From CAVQBP01 sp963782475 (GTDB lineage Bacteria > Bacteroidota > Ignavibacteria > Ignavibacteriales > Ignavibacteriaceae), in the NCBI GenBank assembly GCA_963782475.1, contig CAWAJW010000015.1, positions 186,001-250,000 on the forward strand: a stretch of DNA of 64,000 nt, in the 5' to 3' direction. The translations under genes and the position numbers were made by a program. The notes beneath the pieces were generated by a model that was given only the letters and a program-made list of their open reading frames with translations, was not told where the DNA came from and did no database searches. Positions 28,744-38,267 of the stretch are shown here, piece after piece; the first letter of the stretch is position 1; each line of letters begins with the position of its first letter.

Positions 28744-30244
28744 TAATGAGGCGGAATTGAATTGGATTGAAATAAAAAACCTTCAGCCGGTTTCTCTAAA
28801 CGAAATCCCGGTATTAGGAATTGATAATTTAATGTCGCAGATTGTTGAAAAAATTAAAAGTGGGAACAGGCTGGTTCAATTCTTCGGAAGCAAAGGATCA
28901 AATAATATTTTGCTATATGTTATCCTTGCAGACGACAGCTTTTCTAAAATATATTTGACTTCATCTGAATTTAAGAATGAAAAAAACTACAGATCTATAA
29001 CATCTGAAATTCCTTCCGCCCATTTGTTCGAAAGAGAATTTTATGAAGAATTCGGAATTAAACCTGATGGGCATCCATGGCTTAAACCTGTAAGAAAGGG
29101 GATTGCCGGAATTAATAGTGAAGAAAAGAAGTATGAATTTTTTTCAATGGAAGGGGAGGAAGTTCATGAAGTCGGAGTCGGTCCCATTCATGCAGGAGTT
29201 ATTGAACCGGGACATTTTAGATTTTCCTGTCACGGCGAAAAAGTATATCATCTTGAAATTGAGCTGGGATTTCAGCATCGCGATGTTGAAAATTTATTTG
29301 TTGCTAAAGCCAACAATCCTATTTATATGATAAAGCTTGCTGAATCAATTGCCGGTGATACGGTAATCGGGCATGCAGGCACTTTTGTCAGGGCCGTTGA
29401 ATCACTTTCGGAAATTAATGTCTCCCGGAGAACCAAATATATCAGATCTGCAATGCTTGAAATGGAAAGGATTGCAAATCATCTTGGAGATTTAGCTGCG
29501 CTGTCAAATGATGTAGCTTACCTGACAGGGAATTCAACATTCGGTGCTCTTAGGACAAAAATAATTAATTCAACAATGTCAATCTGCGGAAATAGATTTG
29601 GAAGAGGACAATTTTCTTACGGTGGTATTAATTTTGATTTAACCTCTCAATTAAAAGATGAAATTCTATCACTCGTTAATCGGCTTAATGATGACGCTGC
29701 TCTTGCTTCGGAAATTTTGTTTTCTTCCGCTTCCGTGATGGAGCGGTTTGAAAAAACCGGCGTGGTTCAAAAAAATAGTGCATCCGATATTGGCATGGTA
29801 GGCCCGGCTGCAAGGGCAAGCGGGCTTCCGGTTGATGTCCGTTCTGATCATCCTTTTGAAGCTTACGAATATTTTCCTTTTCACAAATTAACTCTGGATT
29901 CAGGGGATGTATTCAGCAGAGCTTATATCCGTTTCATAGAAATTCAGCAATCAATTCAAATTATTAATGAACTGATTCAGAACCTGCCGGAAGGTGATTT
30001 CAGTAAAAAAGCTGCACCGCTTAATCCAAACAGCTTTGTGGTTTCAATGACGGAAGGATGGCGGGGAGAAATTTCACATTCACTAATAACTGATGAGATG
30101 GGAAAAATCAAGCTTATAAAAATAAAGGATCCGTCCTTTAATAATTGGTTCGGATTAGCTCTTGCAGTTCGTAATGAAGGTATTTCCGATTTTCCTTTAT
30201 GCAACAAGAGCTTTAATCTTTCATATTGCGGATTCGATCTTTAA
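28718..30244 (+). CDS. hyfG: HyfG-like large subunit (NuoC-NuoD fusion) without NiFe-binding cysteines
   Basis: Residues 1-140 correspond to a NuoC/30-kDa-like domain and the rest to a NuoD/hydrogenase large-subunit fold (PIHAGVIEPGHFRF near 156, ELGFQHRDVE near 182, LGDLAALSNDV). In [NiFe] hydrogenases four cysteines in two CxxC motifs bind the metal. Here the first motif position reads KLAESIAGDTVIGH (about 206-219) with no Cys. The C-terminus reads DFPLCNKSFNLSYCGFDL, with single cysteines nine apart and no CxxC. There is no C-terminal peptide to be processed. The protein should not carry a NiFe site and resembles Ehr-type subunits. The start could be either of two adjacent ATGs. Confidence 0.9.
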   Translation: MMQQDFLNDNEAELNWIEIKNLQPVSLNEIPVLGIDNLMSQIVEKIKSGNRLVQFFGSKGSNNILLYVILADDSFSKIYLTSSEFKNEKNYRSITSEIPSAHLFEREFYEEFGIKPDGHPWLKPVRKGIAGINSEEKKYEFFSMEGEEVHEVGVGPIHAGVIEPGHFRFSCHGEKVYHLEIELGFQHRDVENLFVAKANNPIYMIKLAESIAGDTVIGHAGTFVRAVESLSEINVSRRTKYIRSAMLEMERIANHLGDLAALSNDVAYLTGNSTFGALRTKIINSTMSICGNRFGRGQFSYGGINFDLTSQLKDEILSLVNRLNDDAALASEILFSSASVMERFEKTGVVQKNSASDIGMVGPAARASGLPVDVRSDHPFEAYEYFPFHKLTLDSGDVFSRAYIRFIEIQQSIQIINELIQNLPEGDFSKKAAPLNPNSFVVSMTEGWRGEISHSLITDEMGKIKLIKIKDPSFNNWFGLALAVRNEGISDFPLCNKSFNLSYCGFDL

Positions 30245-30260
30245 ATTAATTTTAATAAAA

Positions 30261-31016
30261 ATGCTGGATTTAATTAAATTAAGAATAAAACACGGCTTCC
30301 CGGTAATTAACGATTTAAGAAAAGCCAAGCCGGTTGATTCTCACCGGGGTTTCCCGGTTATTGATGAATCAATTATCCATGATGCTAAAAATATTATCGA
30401 TATTTGCCCGACAGATGCAATTCTTGAAAATCCTCTTTCTATTGATCTCGGTAAATGCATCTTCTGCGGTGAATGTGAAAAAATTTCAAACGGGGCAATC
30501 AAATTTACAAATGATTATAAATTAGCGAGTACAAATAGAGATCATTTAATAGTTAAATCGGGCGGGAACTACAAAGAATATAAAAGCGAAGCTATTGAAG
30601 CAAGAGAGGAGATCCATAGAATATTCGGGCATTCACTAAAATTAAGACAAGTTTCTGCTGCCGGCTGTAACGGCTGTGAAATGGAATTAAATGCCTGCAG
30701 CAATGTGAATTTTGATATGGGGAGATTTGGGATCGATTTTGTTGCTTCACCTAGGCATGCTGATGGAATTGTTATTACAGGACCGGTTTCAAGAAATATG
30801 GCGCCAGCGCTCCGGGATGCATTCGAAAGTGTAAGCGATCCAAAAATAGTAATTGCTTTTGGCGCATGTACAATCAGCGGCGGTATATTTTTGGAATCAA
30901 ATTCTCTCAACCGTTCCTTTTTAGAAAATGTAAAAGTAGATCTTTATGTCCCCGGCTGCCCGCCTCATCCTTTGGTATTTATTAATTCACTGCTGGATTT
31001 TTTGGGTAAAAAATAA
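30261..31016 (+). CDS. hyfI: HyfI/NuoB-like small subunit fused to a one-cluster ferredoxin
   Basis: The 251-residue protein combines an N-terminal ferredoxin-like domain with a NuoB-like domain. Cys66, Cys69 and Cys72 (KCIFCGEC) plus Cys49 (DICPTDAI) suffice for one 4Fe-4S cluster; the other ligand set of a two-cluster ferredoxin is missing. The NuoB-like domain has all four ligands of the terminal 4Fe-4S cluster: AAGCNGCE (136, 139), GACTISGG (203) and PGCPPHP (233). This replaces separate HyfH and HyfI proteins. ATG 30261 avoids a long overlap with hyfG that the upstream in-frame start would create. No hydrogenase maturation genes follow. Confidence 0.9.
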   Translation: MLDLIKLRIKHGFPVINDLRKAKPVDSHRGFPVIDESIIHDAKNIIDICPTDAILENPLSIDLGKCIFCGECEKISNGAIKFTNDYKLASTNRDHLIVKSGGNYKEYKSEAIEAREEIHRIFGHSLKLRQVSAAGCNGCEMELNACSNVNFDMGRFGIDFVASPRHADGIVITGPVSRNMAPALRDAFESVSDPKIVIAFGACTISGGIFLESNSLNRSFLENVKVDLYVPGCPPHPLVFINSLLDFLGKK

Positions 31017-31661
31017 AAAAAGTTTTTCCATCATTAGCTGAGTAAATAATTTATTTGTCGTTAACATAATCCTTGTCTACTCAAATAAATATCAATACAT
31101 GACAGCCAAGTCAAATGTATAGAAATGTTAGTTACAGAACACTAGTAAATACTGATTTAGAAGAAAAAGAGAGGGGAAAAACCTTATCAAATGACTTTAA
31201 ACACTAGAGTCCGGAAGATGGTCAGACTCAGGAGAATCTGCCGGATTCTGATGACCTTAGTAAAAGATAAAGATGCTGTAAACATTAACCTTATTAGCTT
31301 ATTAAGGTGAAAAAAAATTAGAAAATGTTGATGATAATTAGATCTGCGCCTATTATGTAAAAACTAATTGTATACAACACATTTTATTTCCCTCCATTAT
31401 TTCTATATTTGGAATAGTTGAATATTATGGTTACATTAAATCAACTAAAACTAATATTTATACTGAAGATAAAAGAAAAAATAAAAAAAGCCGAACAATT
31501 CAATTAATAAGTAACTCTTTTTAACGGACTTCTTGATAAAGTACGTTCCCCTTTTTAATATTTCTTCAATTTTTAAATCAAACATAATTACTTCCAGTCT
31601 ACTTCTTTAGAATAATTCAATTAAGTATTCCGGAAAAACAAAACAAACAAAGGAAAAATGT
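31017..31661. other. Intergenic region; one short interrupted frame
   Basis: No recognisable gene. A plus-strand frame from ATG 31115 runs 30 codons to an in-frame TAG at 31205. It then continues 20 codons, rich in Glu, Asp, Gln and Ser, to TAA at 31268. This could be a broken small gene or chance. The remainder is AT-rich; the last 200 bases probably form the leader of the RNA-binding protein gene. Confidence 0.3.
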
Positions 31662-31985
31662 ATGAACATTTACGTAGGAAATCTTGCAGCGGGAGTTACC
31701 GATGAAGATTTAAAAGATTTATTTTCCGAATACGGAAATATTACCAGTGTTAAAGTTATAAAAGATATGTACACTGGTACATCAAAAGGTTTTGCTTTTA
31801 TTGAATTATCCAACAATGAAAAAGCTAAAGCTTCAATAACAGAATTGAACTCAAAAGAGTTTAAAGGAAAGAATATTATAGTAAATGAAGCCCGCCCGAG
31901 AACTACCGACGGTTCATCCAGGGGCAGAGGTGACAGGAATTTCAAAAGTTCTAATAATAGCCGCAACGGCGGCGGCAGATGGTGA
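31662..31985 (+). CDS. RRM-type RNA-binding protein (Rbp family)
   Basis: A single RNA-recognition motif covers residues 1-80, with RNP2 as IYVGNL and RNP1 as KGFAFIEL. It is followed by a short tail rich in Arg, Gly, Ser and Asn. This 107-residue form is the glycine-rich RNA-binding protein type known in cyanobacteria and Bacteroidota, where some members are induced by cold. The AGGAAAAATGT before the start provides an SD-like site. It is monocistronic with its own terminator. Confidence 0.93.
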   Translation: MNIYVGNLAAGVTDEDLKDLFSEYGNITSVKVIKDMYTGTSKGFAFIELSNNEKAKASITELNSKEFKGKNIIVNEARPRTTDGSSRGRGDRNFKSSNNSRNGGGRW

Positions 31986-31996
31986 CAGAATATTCA

Positions 31997-32030
31997 AGCC
32001 CTGATGGTACAATCAGGGCTTTATTTATTT
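31997..32030 (+). terminator. Rho-independent terminator after the RRM gene
   Basis: AGCCCTGAT and ATCAGGGCT form a perfect 9-bp stem around GGTACA and are followed by TTATTTATTTT. Confidence 0.85.
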
Positions 32031-32270
32031 TATCGGAAAACTAACATCAGTTACATATAAAAGATGTATAAATCCATTTTAGAATTTAACATTAAATCAT
32101 TCCGCTGAAGAAATAATAATTATTTTTTAAAAATCTCCTCTTTAGAAAGCTTCTTCAATTATCATAGCGTTTCATTCCCTCATTTATTTCATGTATATTG
32201 TATTGCAGTATCTATTTAATAAGCATTAAGCCGTTATTAAATATAAAATATCTTAAAACCGGAAGACCAA

Positions 32271-33131
32271 TTGAAAATAACAAAACAGTTCACAATGCGG
32301 GAGGGGAAATCACTTGATCAATATTTCACTGAAATAGGAAAAATTGATTTATTGACTACAGAAGAAGAATTGAATCTTGCCGTAAAAGTTGCAAACGGGG
32401 ATGAGAGTGCAAGGAATAAATTGGTAAAAGCTAATTTGCGATTTGTAATATCTGTTGCAAAGCAATATCAGAACCAGGGTCTTTCTCTGCTGGATTTAAT
32501 AAATGAAGGCAACCTTGGATTGATAAGAGCAACGCAAAGTTTCGATGTTACAAGGGGTTTTAAATTCATATCATATGCAGTTTGGTGGATAAGACAAAGC
32601 ATTACCCAGGCAATAATTAATAATTCACGAATCGTCCATCTTCCCCTGAATATAGTAGGGAATCTGACCAAGATACATAGAGCATCAAAAAATTTTGAAC
32701 ATGAATATGATAGAAAACCTACAAACGAAGAGCTTGCAGAAATTCTCGGTTTATCAATTGCATCTATAAGTAATGCGCTTAAAGTTTCGGGAGCAGATTT
32801 TTCAATAGATGCGCCTCTTAGGAGTGATGATAATTTTAAAAAAAGTGCGCTTGATATCCTTCCTGATAAAAATCAACCTTCTCCTGATGAGAACTTAACA
32901 AAAGAATCGCTTTCCAAGGAGATAGAATTTATGCTGAATATCCTTACCGATCGGGAAGCAAAAGTTCTAATGATGATCTTTGGTATTGGTAAAGAAAACA
33001 AATCAACTCTTGAAGAAATAGGTGAAAATTTCAATCTGACCAGGGAAAGGATAAGACAAATAAAAGAAAAAGCTTTGAAAAAATTGAGAAGCTCAAGAGA
33101 AATAAATAAATTAATGGTTTATCTGGGATAA
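32271..33131 (+). CDS. RpoD-family sigma-70 factor, short Bacteroidota type
   Basis: The 286-residue protein has region 1.2 (SLDQYFTEIGKIDLLT) and region 2 (ANLRFVISVAKQYQNQGLSLLDLINEGNLGLI, then GFKFISYAVWWIRQSI). Regions 3 and 4 follow, with a helix-turn-helix ending in LTRERIRQIKEKALKKLR. It lacks the long region 1.1, as Bacteroidota primary sigma factors do. The residue before LPLN is His where the primary factor usually has Arg, so it may be a second, group 2-like factor. The start is TTG at 32271, which gives the family-typical KITKQ beginning. Confidence 0.88.
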   Translation: MKITKQFTMREGKSLDQYFTEIGKIDLLTTEEELNLAVKVANGDESARNKLVKANLRFVISVAKQYQNQGLSLLDLINEGNLGLIRATQSFDVTRGFKFISYAVWWIRQSITQAIINNSRIVHLPLNIVGNLTKIHRASKNFEHEYDRKPTNEELAEILGLSIASISNALKVSGADFSIDAPLRSDDNFKKSALDILPDKNQPSPDENLTKESLSKEIEFMLNILTDREAKVLMMIFGIGKENKSTLEEIGENFNLTRERIRQIKEKALKKLRSSREINKLMVYLG

Positions 33132-33132
33132 T

Positions 33133-33181
33133 CCGGTTTTCTTTCAGAGTCTATTATTTAAAAAGCCGAGGGGAAAACCGG
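33133..33181. terminator. Inverted repeat between convergent genes
   Basis: CCGGTTTTC at 33133 pairs with GAAAACCGG at 33173 around a 31-base loop. The wide loop makes it a weak terminator candidate; it sits between the sigma factor gene and the small basic gene. Confidence 0.35.
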
Positions 33182-33206
33182 CATTCCATCATCCCTTTTA
33201 TGATTG

Positions 33207-33332
33207 TTACCGTTCCAGAAATCCCTGATTTTTCTTCTGGTTTTTCTTATCTCTTTTAGCAGCCTTTTTTTCCTTTAATGTTTTAACAGCTTCTTTTTTA
33301 GAGCTTTTCTTACTATCATGACTTTTACTCAT
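33207..33332 (-). CDS. 41-residue lysine-rich small protein
   Basis: The minus strand encodes MSKSHDSKKSSKKEAVKTLK and 21 further residues, ending in FLER. About 40 percent of the protein is Lys or Arg, and the middle is a single likely helix. AAAGGA precedes the ATG by about nine bases. Similar MSKSHD-starting basic proteins are familiar to me from Bacteroidota-like genomes, so I judge it real despite its size. It could bind nucleic acid or ribosomes, but nothing shows this directly. It lies just downstream of the response regulator gene and could share its transcript. Confidence 0.7.
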   Translation of the reverse strand: MSKSHDSKKSSKKEAVKTLKEKKAAKRDKKNQKKNQGFLER

Positions 33333-33361
33333 ATTATTTTATCCTTTAGTAATTTTATAAT

Positions 33362-34048
33362 TCAATTAGTTGTGGAAATGTCTTTTATAATTTTTTTCAT
33401 AGTTCCTGCCGAGTAAGAATAGTTTGCGACTTCCAGGCGCGTATGCAGGGTCAGCTTCTCCATTATATTATGAATATGGCTTTTAACGGTAAATGTTGAA
33501 ACATGAAGCTTAAGTGCTATTTCTTTATTGCTTATACCGTTGGCGATTAATCCGATAATTTCCCGCTCCCGTTTTGTCATTCGGACAGCATCTTTTAATT
33601 TTATTTTATCTCCTTTAAGAGCATGTTCAACTATCTGAGAGAAGAGAGATTCTGCTAAATTAGGCGGAACCACATTTGTACCTTCGGAAACTGCATGGAT
33701 AGTTTCAAGAAGTTCATTAAGAGTAGCATCTTTTAAAATAAATCCGGATACACCGGCATTTACGAATAAGTTTATATCTCCGGGTATAGGTGAAATATCC
33801 ATTACAATCACTTTTGCATTTGGAAAATCTTTTTTCACATACTCTACTACTAATAGGCTATTGCGGTTATGCAATCCTAAATCAAGAAGAATTAAATCAG
33901 GCTTTATCTGCCGGATTTTGTTAATGGTCTTAGTGCTTCTTCCCGAGGCAGCGATAATATCGATATCCTTCTGCTTTTTAAGCAGAGTAATAATTCCGTC
34001 GCGAAGAAGCCTGTTATCCTCGAGTAATAACAATTTTATCTTTTTCAT
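33362..34048 (-). CDS. NarL/FixJ-type response regulator
   Basis: A receiver domain (residues 1-120) shows LLEDN with the acidic pair, the phospho-acceptor Asp in LILLDLGL, and the Lys in GFILKDA. It is followed by a LuxR-type helix-turn-helix with TKREREIIGLIANGISNKEIA and VSTFTVKSHIHNIMEKL. It is intact and probably regulates transcription from a phosphorylation signal; no kinase is adjacent. A clear paralogue at 37242-37933 is broken. The desaturase and radical-SAM genes lie between the two, all on the minus strand, so these are candidate targets. Confidence 0.9.
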   Translation of the reverse strand: MKKIKLLLLEDNRLLRDGIITLLKKQKDIDIIAASGRSTKTINKIRQIKPDLILLDLGLHNRNSLLVVEYVKKDFPNAKVIVMDISPIPGDINLFVNAGVSGFILKDATLNELLETIHAVSEGTNVVPPNLAESLFSQIVEHALKGDKIKLKDAVRMTKREREIIGLIANGISNKEIALKLHVSTFTVKSHIHNIMEKLTLHTRLEVANYSYSAGTMKKIIKDISTTN

Positions 34049-34186
34049 GAAAAATAAGCGCAGCTAAAAAAAGATGATTCAATAGCGCAAAGGGATGAAA
34101 ATAAATCCTTTACATTCATAAAATAATTTATATTGTGTAAGTTCGTAACAGTACCATGTTTTATAAGCATTAAGTTATTAATAAAG

Positions 34187-35185
34187 TCAAGCCTTCCGGT
34201 CATTTATCCAGCTGAAACTTTCCGGCTGTGTGATAAGAGACAGCCTGTTTGAAACCGCAGTATATCTTTCAGATAATGAACAAAGATAATCCTGTGCTTT
34301 TGCTGCAGCGCCTGACAGACCTTTAATTGTGGAGATATTCCACCGCTCAATAAGGTTTTTTATAATATCTGCATAATCCTTGATTGTGTATATTTCAATA
34401 CGCTGTGCAATATTTGAAAATTTCGTAAATAAATTTTTATCTTTGCCGTCGCTCATTAAGGTTGCGGGCATAGTTACTTTTGATTTCATCATTTGGGCAA
34501 AAGATATAACAGCCTGCATTGGATCAGCTTCGAAAATTTTTGCCATAAATAATTTATATGCTTTTTCATGTCTCGCTTCATCACCTGCAATAATACCGCA
34601 TATTTTATGAAGCAGAGCTTCACCCGATTTTTGAGCGAGCCTTCCTACATTGGAATGTGAAATCTTTGTCGCCCGTTCCTGGAATGAAGTATAAATAAAG
34701 CCTAAATAGGGATCATTGCCCGTCTTGGGATTAAATCCGTTATTAATTAAATGATGGATGGTTACTTCAACAGCCTTCATGTCTACTCTTCCCGAGAGAA
34801 ATAAATATTTATTTAAAAGATCTCCATGACGGTTTTCTTCAGCTGTCCATCCCCTGCTCCATTTTGCCCAGCCGCAATAATCGGTTCCTGTTTCATCCGT
34901 TATTCCTTCTAATTTATTTAACCAGGTTTGGTATGATGGCAGGGCTTCCTCTGTAACCATGTCCCCAACCAGAACAACGAGCAGTTCATCATTTATTTCT
35001 TTTGCTCTTTCTCTTATTTCATTTATCTTATCTTTCCAATCTTCGCTTTGCATACTGGGCAGAAAATCACTCGGCTGCCAGCTTTCCTCTATCGGCTTTA
35101 ACAATGCGGGGATGTTTTCTTCTACAAAATCCCCTAAAGATCTAATAACTTCAAATTTTGAACCGGTCTTATTTTCATTGATCAT
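34187..35185 (-). CDS. Acyl-ACP desaturase (ferritin-like, DesA type)
   Basis: The 332-residue protein is a soluble di-iron acyl-ACP desaturase, a family that introduces a cis double bond (usually delta-9) into acyl-ACP using oxygen and ferredoxin. The iron ligands are visible as EEALPSY (Glu), EENRHG near residue 116 and DEARHE near residue 202. Such enzymes need oxygen, so the organism meets oxygen at least sometimes. AGGAAAAGG precedes the start and also forms the end of the truncated radical-SAM remnant upstream. It probably adjusts membrane lipid unsaturation. Confidence 0.92.
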   Translation of the reverse strand: MINENKTGSKFEVIRSLGDFVEENIPALLKPIEESWQPSDFLPSMQSEDWKDKINEIRERAKEINDELLVVLVGDMVTEEALPSYQTWLNKLEGITDETGTDYCGWAKWSRGWTAEENRHGDLLNKYLFLSGRVDMKAVEVTIHHLINNGFNPKTGNDPYLGFIYTSFQERATKISHSNVGRLAQKSGEALLHKICGIIAGDEARHEKAYKLFMAKIFEADPMQAVISFAQMMKSKVTMPATLMSDGKDKNLFTKFSNIAQRIEIYTIKDYADIIKNLIERWNISTIKGLSGAAAKAQDYLCSLSERYTAVSNRLSLITQPESFSWINDRKA

Positions 35186-35206
35186 AATAAAATTCCTTTT
35201 CCTGAT

Positions 35207-35401
35207 TCACAAAATATCTTTATCACTCAACTTGGCTGCATTCATATCAATCAGCTTTTTATTCCATTTTTCCGGCAGCATGGCTGCAACTGTTAAAAGT
35301 CCCAGCGGGGGAAAGCTTGCTTTTTTTGAAATGAATTTTAGAGCATGTTTAAAGCTCCAGAATGTATCAGGATATTTGGGATATACCAGAAGAATATTCA
35401 T
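35207..35401 (-). pseudogene. B12-binding radical-SAM protein, N-terminal stub
   Basis: From ATG 35401 the product is only 64 residues: MNILLVYPKYPDTFWSFKHA, then KASFPPLGLLTVAAMLP and KLIDMNAAKLSDKDIL. This is the start of the cobalamin-binding-type domain in radical-SAM proteins with a DUF4070-like C-terminus, normally about 500 residues. The stop follows at 35207, directly before the ribosome-binding site of the desaturase. The rest of the gene was apparently deleted. It starts 36 bases after the broken radical-SAM gene at 35437. Confidence 0.65.
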
Positions 35402-35436
35402 CTTAAATCTCTTTAAAATTGTTTTAAAATTTTCAT

Positions 35437-36984
35437 TTATACGGCAATTCGTTCCGTCATAGTTTTTAGATATGAATTTTGATCGTGGAATATAGCTCCT
35501 TCCGGAAGCCAGTGCCAAAGAGGACCGAGTTCATTTTTTATAATATCGTTATAGAATTGCGGAAGCTCAGTTGTTTCCTGTTCAAAATAATTGCGGAATT
35601 TAATATCGGAATTGAGATTCATTAATATTTTTTTATTATAAGCAACTCTTCCGAAACCTTCTTCGGAAATAGCTCGAACAACATTCATCCATCGCGGAAT
35701 AAATGCTTTTGTAGCTATCATCCGTTTCATAATTGCATTCCACGAAAATGTATGTTCACCGAGATCGATAATATGTGAATAAAATTCGGTCCATGAATAA
35801 TTTTTCGGTTTAACATTCATTGCATGATTATTATCAAGAAAATGAAACGGAAAAGGAATTACCCGGTTTAGTTTCTGATATTCCAAATTAAGCGGCGCTG
35901 CTCTGTCCAAATGCGGATAATAGTGAATAACCCGGAAATGCACCCGGTGTCATATCCACAAATTTTTTTGTAAGTTCAAACGGTTCTTCGCCTTTATCAG
36001 CATCAAGTCCCAAAACAAAATTAGTTTGAACATAAGGAATATATCTTAAAATCATATTGATCTGTTCTGCAATATGCTTAACTTTATCCATTCCGGTCAT
36101 GCTTCCTGTTTTTGATTTATTTCCAAGATCAAACCAGGATTCTATTCCGGGCAGCATTGCCCCGAATCCGTTTCGTTTAAGCCGTTTTACATGCGGTTCG
36201 GATAATAACGACAAACTGCTTTCCGCAATAAAATCTATACTGTTTTCAGGTACGACTTCTTCAATTGCATCCATATATTCATTAAACCGAATTCCAAAAT
36301 TCGGATCATGCCATCCAACAAGAGGCCGTTTAAATTTAGTAAGAAGAAATGATAAATCTTCCTTCATAATATCAAAGTCTAACGGCTGATAAGCTACTGT
36401 TGAATCAATACAAAAACTGCATGTGTAAGGGCATCCTAGACTTCCAAGCATTGGAACCATTTTTATTAACGGAGCTTTCTTAAGTGTTGGTTCAATAAAT
36501 TTCCATCGTTCCTTAACACCCGGAAGTGATAAAGGCTGCGTTTTGGCAGTAAGATACAGACCTGTCGGGCGGTGCGGCGAACAGTCATATAAAATTTCAC
36601 TGAATAATATTTTTATCGGTAAACCCAACAACATAATCAAAATAATTTATAGCATCCTCCGGGTAACAGCGTGCATGCGGTCCTCCTAATACAGTAACTG
36701 CACCTCGAGATCGTAATAAATTACTTAAAGCATATGCAGTTTGTGCAGCTTCAGTAAATGCACCAATAAATATTATATCTGCATTTTGCGGCAGTTCATT
36801 TAATAAGATCTTCTTTACCTGTATAACAAATATATGTAACATCATGACCTTCTTCTTCACACCATACTCCTACAACTTGAGGCATAATGCTTGCAAAGTT
36901 TGCATTCATTATACGTGCAAATAATTTTTTATTTGGTTTTTTAGATACAAGATCTATTATTCCGACTCTAAGTTTCCGGCTCAT
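35437..36984 (-). pseudogene. B12-binding-type radical-SAM protein with three frameshifts
   Basis: Joined frames give about 510 residues. There is an N-terminal cobalamin-binding-like Rossmann domain (RVGIIDLVSKKP, DIIFIGAFTEAAQTAY, VTVLGGPHARCYPED). The radical-SAM core follows, with the cluster motif GCPYTCSFC, VGWHDPNFGI and IPYVQTNFVLGLD, then a helical C-terminus. The frame changes near 36800, 36600-36640 and 35890-35940. The family transfers methyl or other radical groups to diverse substrates, often lipids; no substrate is evident. Its place beside an acyl-ACP desaturase hints at membrane lipid or hopanoid-type modification. The start ATG 36984 has an AGGTG upstream. Confidence 0.75.
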
Positions 36985-37241
36985 ATTCAGCACCTGTTTT
37001 TACTTTCGATTTAATTAATACAATAATCCGGAAATGGAATTGCCTAAAAGTTAATCTTAATGTCATCGAACAGTTTTACCGGTCAATAAGGTATGGATAA
37101 TGTATTCAAATTAAAATGGTTCTAATGGATGAAAAAGGATTAATCCTTTTGAATGATACTTGAGAGTTATGGCAGTTTTAATACAACGGAAGAGTTATAA
37201 GCAGCTTAATAAAGAGAATAGAAAATTGTCAATTCTCATCT

Positions 37242-37933
37242 TTATCCAAAGAATGAAATTGAGCCTATCAATGCATTATAACTGTTGGAAGTATGCGCAT
37301 ATTTTGCAATCTGCACTCTCGTATGCATTGCAAGTTTTTCAAGTATGTTATGGATATGACTCTTTATAGTATATGTTGAGAGATGAAGCTTTTGTGCAAT
37401 TTCTTTATTAGTAAAACCATCAGCAACCAAATCAATCACTTGCCTTTCCCGTTTCGTCATTTTTACGGAACCAATTATTTTGGAAGGATTTGATTCGGTT
37501 ACTGCTTTATCAACAATCTGGGAAAATAGCGATTCCAGTTAAACGCGGAGGTAAAATTTTAGATCCTACTGCAACCGATCTAATAGTTCTAAGAAAATCA
37601 GAGACCGTTGCATCTTTAAGAATAAACCCTGAAACACCTGCCTGAATAAATACCAATACATCTTCCTGCAGAGGAATAAGATCCATTACTATAACTTTTA
37701 TTTTTTGAAATTCTTTTTTCAATGCTCTTACTAGCTGCAGGCTATTTTGATTTCGCAGACCGAGATCGAGAAGGACTATATTAGGTGCCAATTTGCGGAT
37801 AGACTGCAATGCTTTTGCACAATCCCCAAAAGCAGCTGTTACTTTTAGATCCTTTTGCTCCCCTATCATAGCAGATAATACCTTCGCGCAAAAGTCGATT
37901 ATCTTCTATAACTAATATTGAGATTTTTTTCAT
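37242..37933 (-). pseudogene. NarL/FixJ-type response regulator, frameshifted paralogue
   Basis: Three pieces make up the protein. They are the start from ATG 37933 (ISILVIEDNRLLREGII), the receiver body to about 37510 (APNIVLLDLGLRNQNS, GFILKDATVSD), and the LuxR-type HTH from about 37500 to 37242 (TKRERQVIDLVADGFTNKEIA, STYTIKSHIHNILEKL). Frameshifts lie near 37870 and 37540. It is closely similar to the intact regulator at 33362-34048 over its whole length, so the two arose by duplication and this copy has decayed or contains sequencing errors. Confidence 0.85.
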
Positions 37934-38267
37934 TTTATTGGTTTAATTCCGATGAATTGGTGATAATCATTAAAGCAGTTTATTATAAGAATTGAAATTT
38001 ATTAATGTAATTAATAATAATTAACTTTTCTTTCGCAATAAATATTGACTAATATCCCAATTTGAAGAAACAGCTTTAGATCTTATCCCGTATCTAAAAG
38101 AGAATATTTTGTTCAGAGAATTAATCCACTTTTCATCCTTTTGAAGGATAGGATTGAAGCCTAAATATAACTAAGTTAAAGAAATTTTTAATTGAATCTT
38201 AACCTTGAATCGAAATATTTATGAATATTTTAAATTAAAATTTCTTTAAAAACAAAGGAATGAAAAT

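Noticed and set aside
23778..31016. Active [NiFe] hydrogenase-4
   Set aside because: The large subunit lacks all CxxC ligands and the C-terminal processing signature, and no maturation genes are present.
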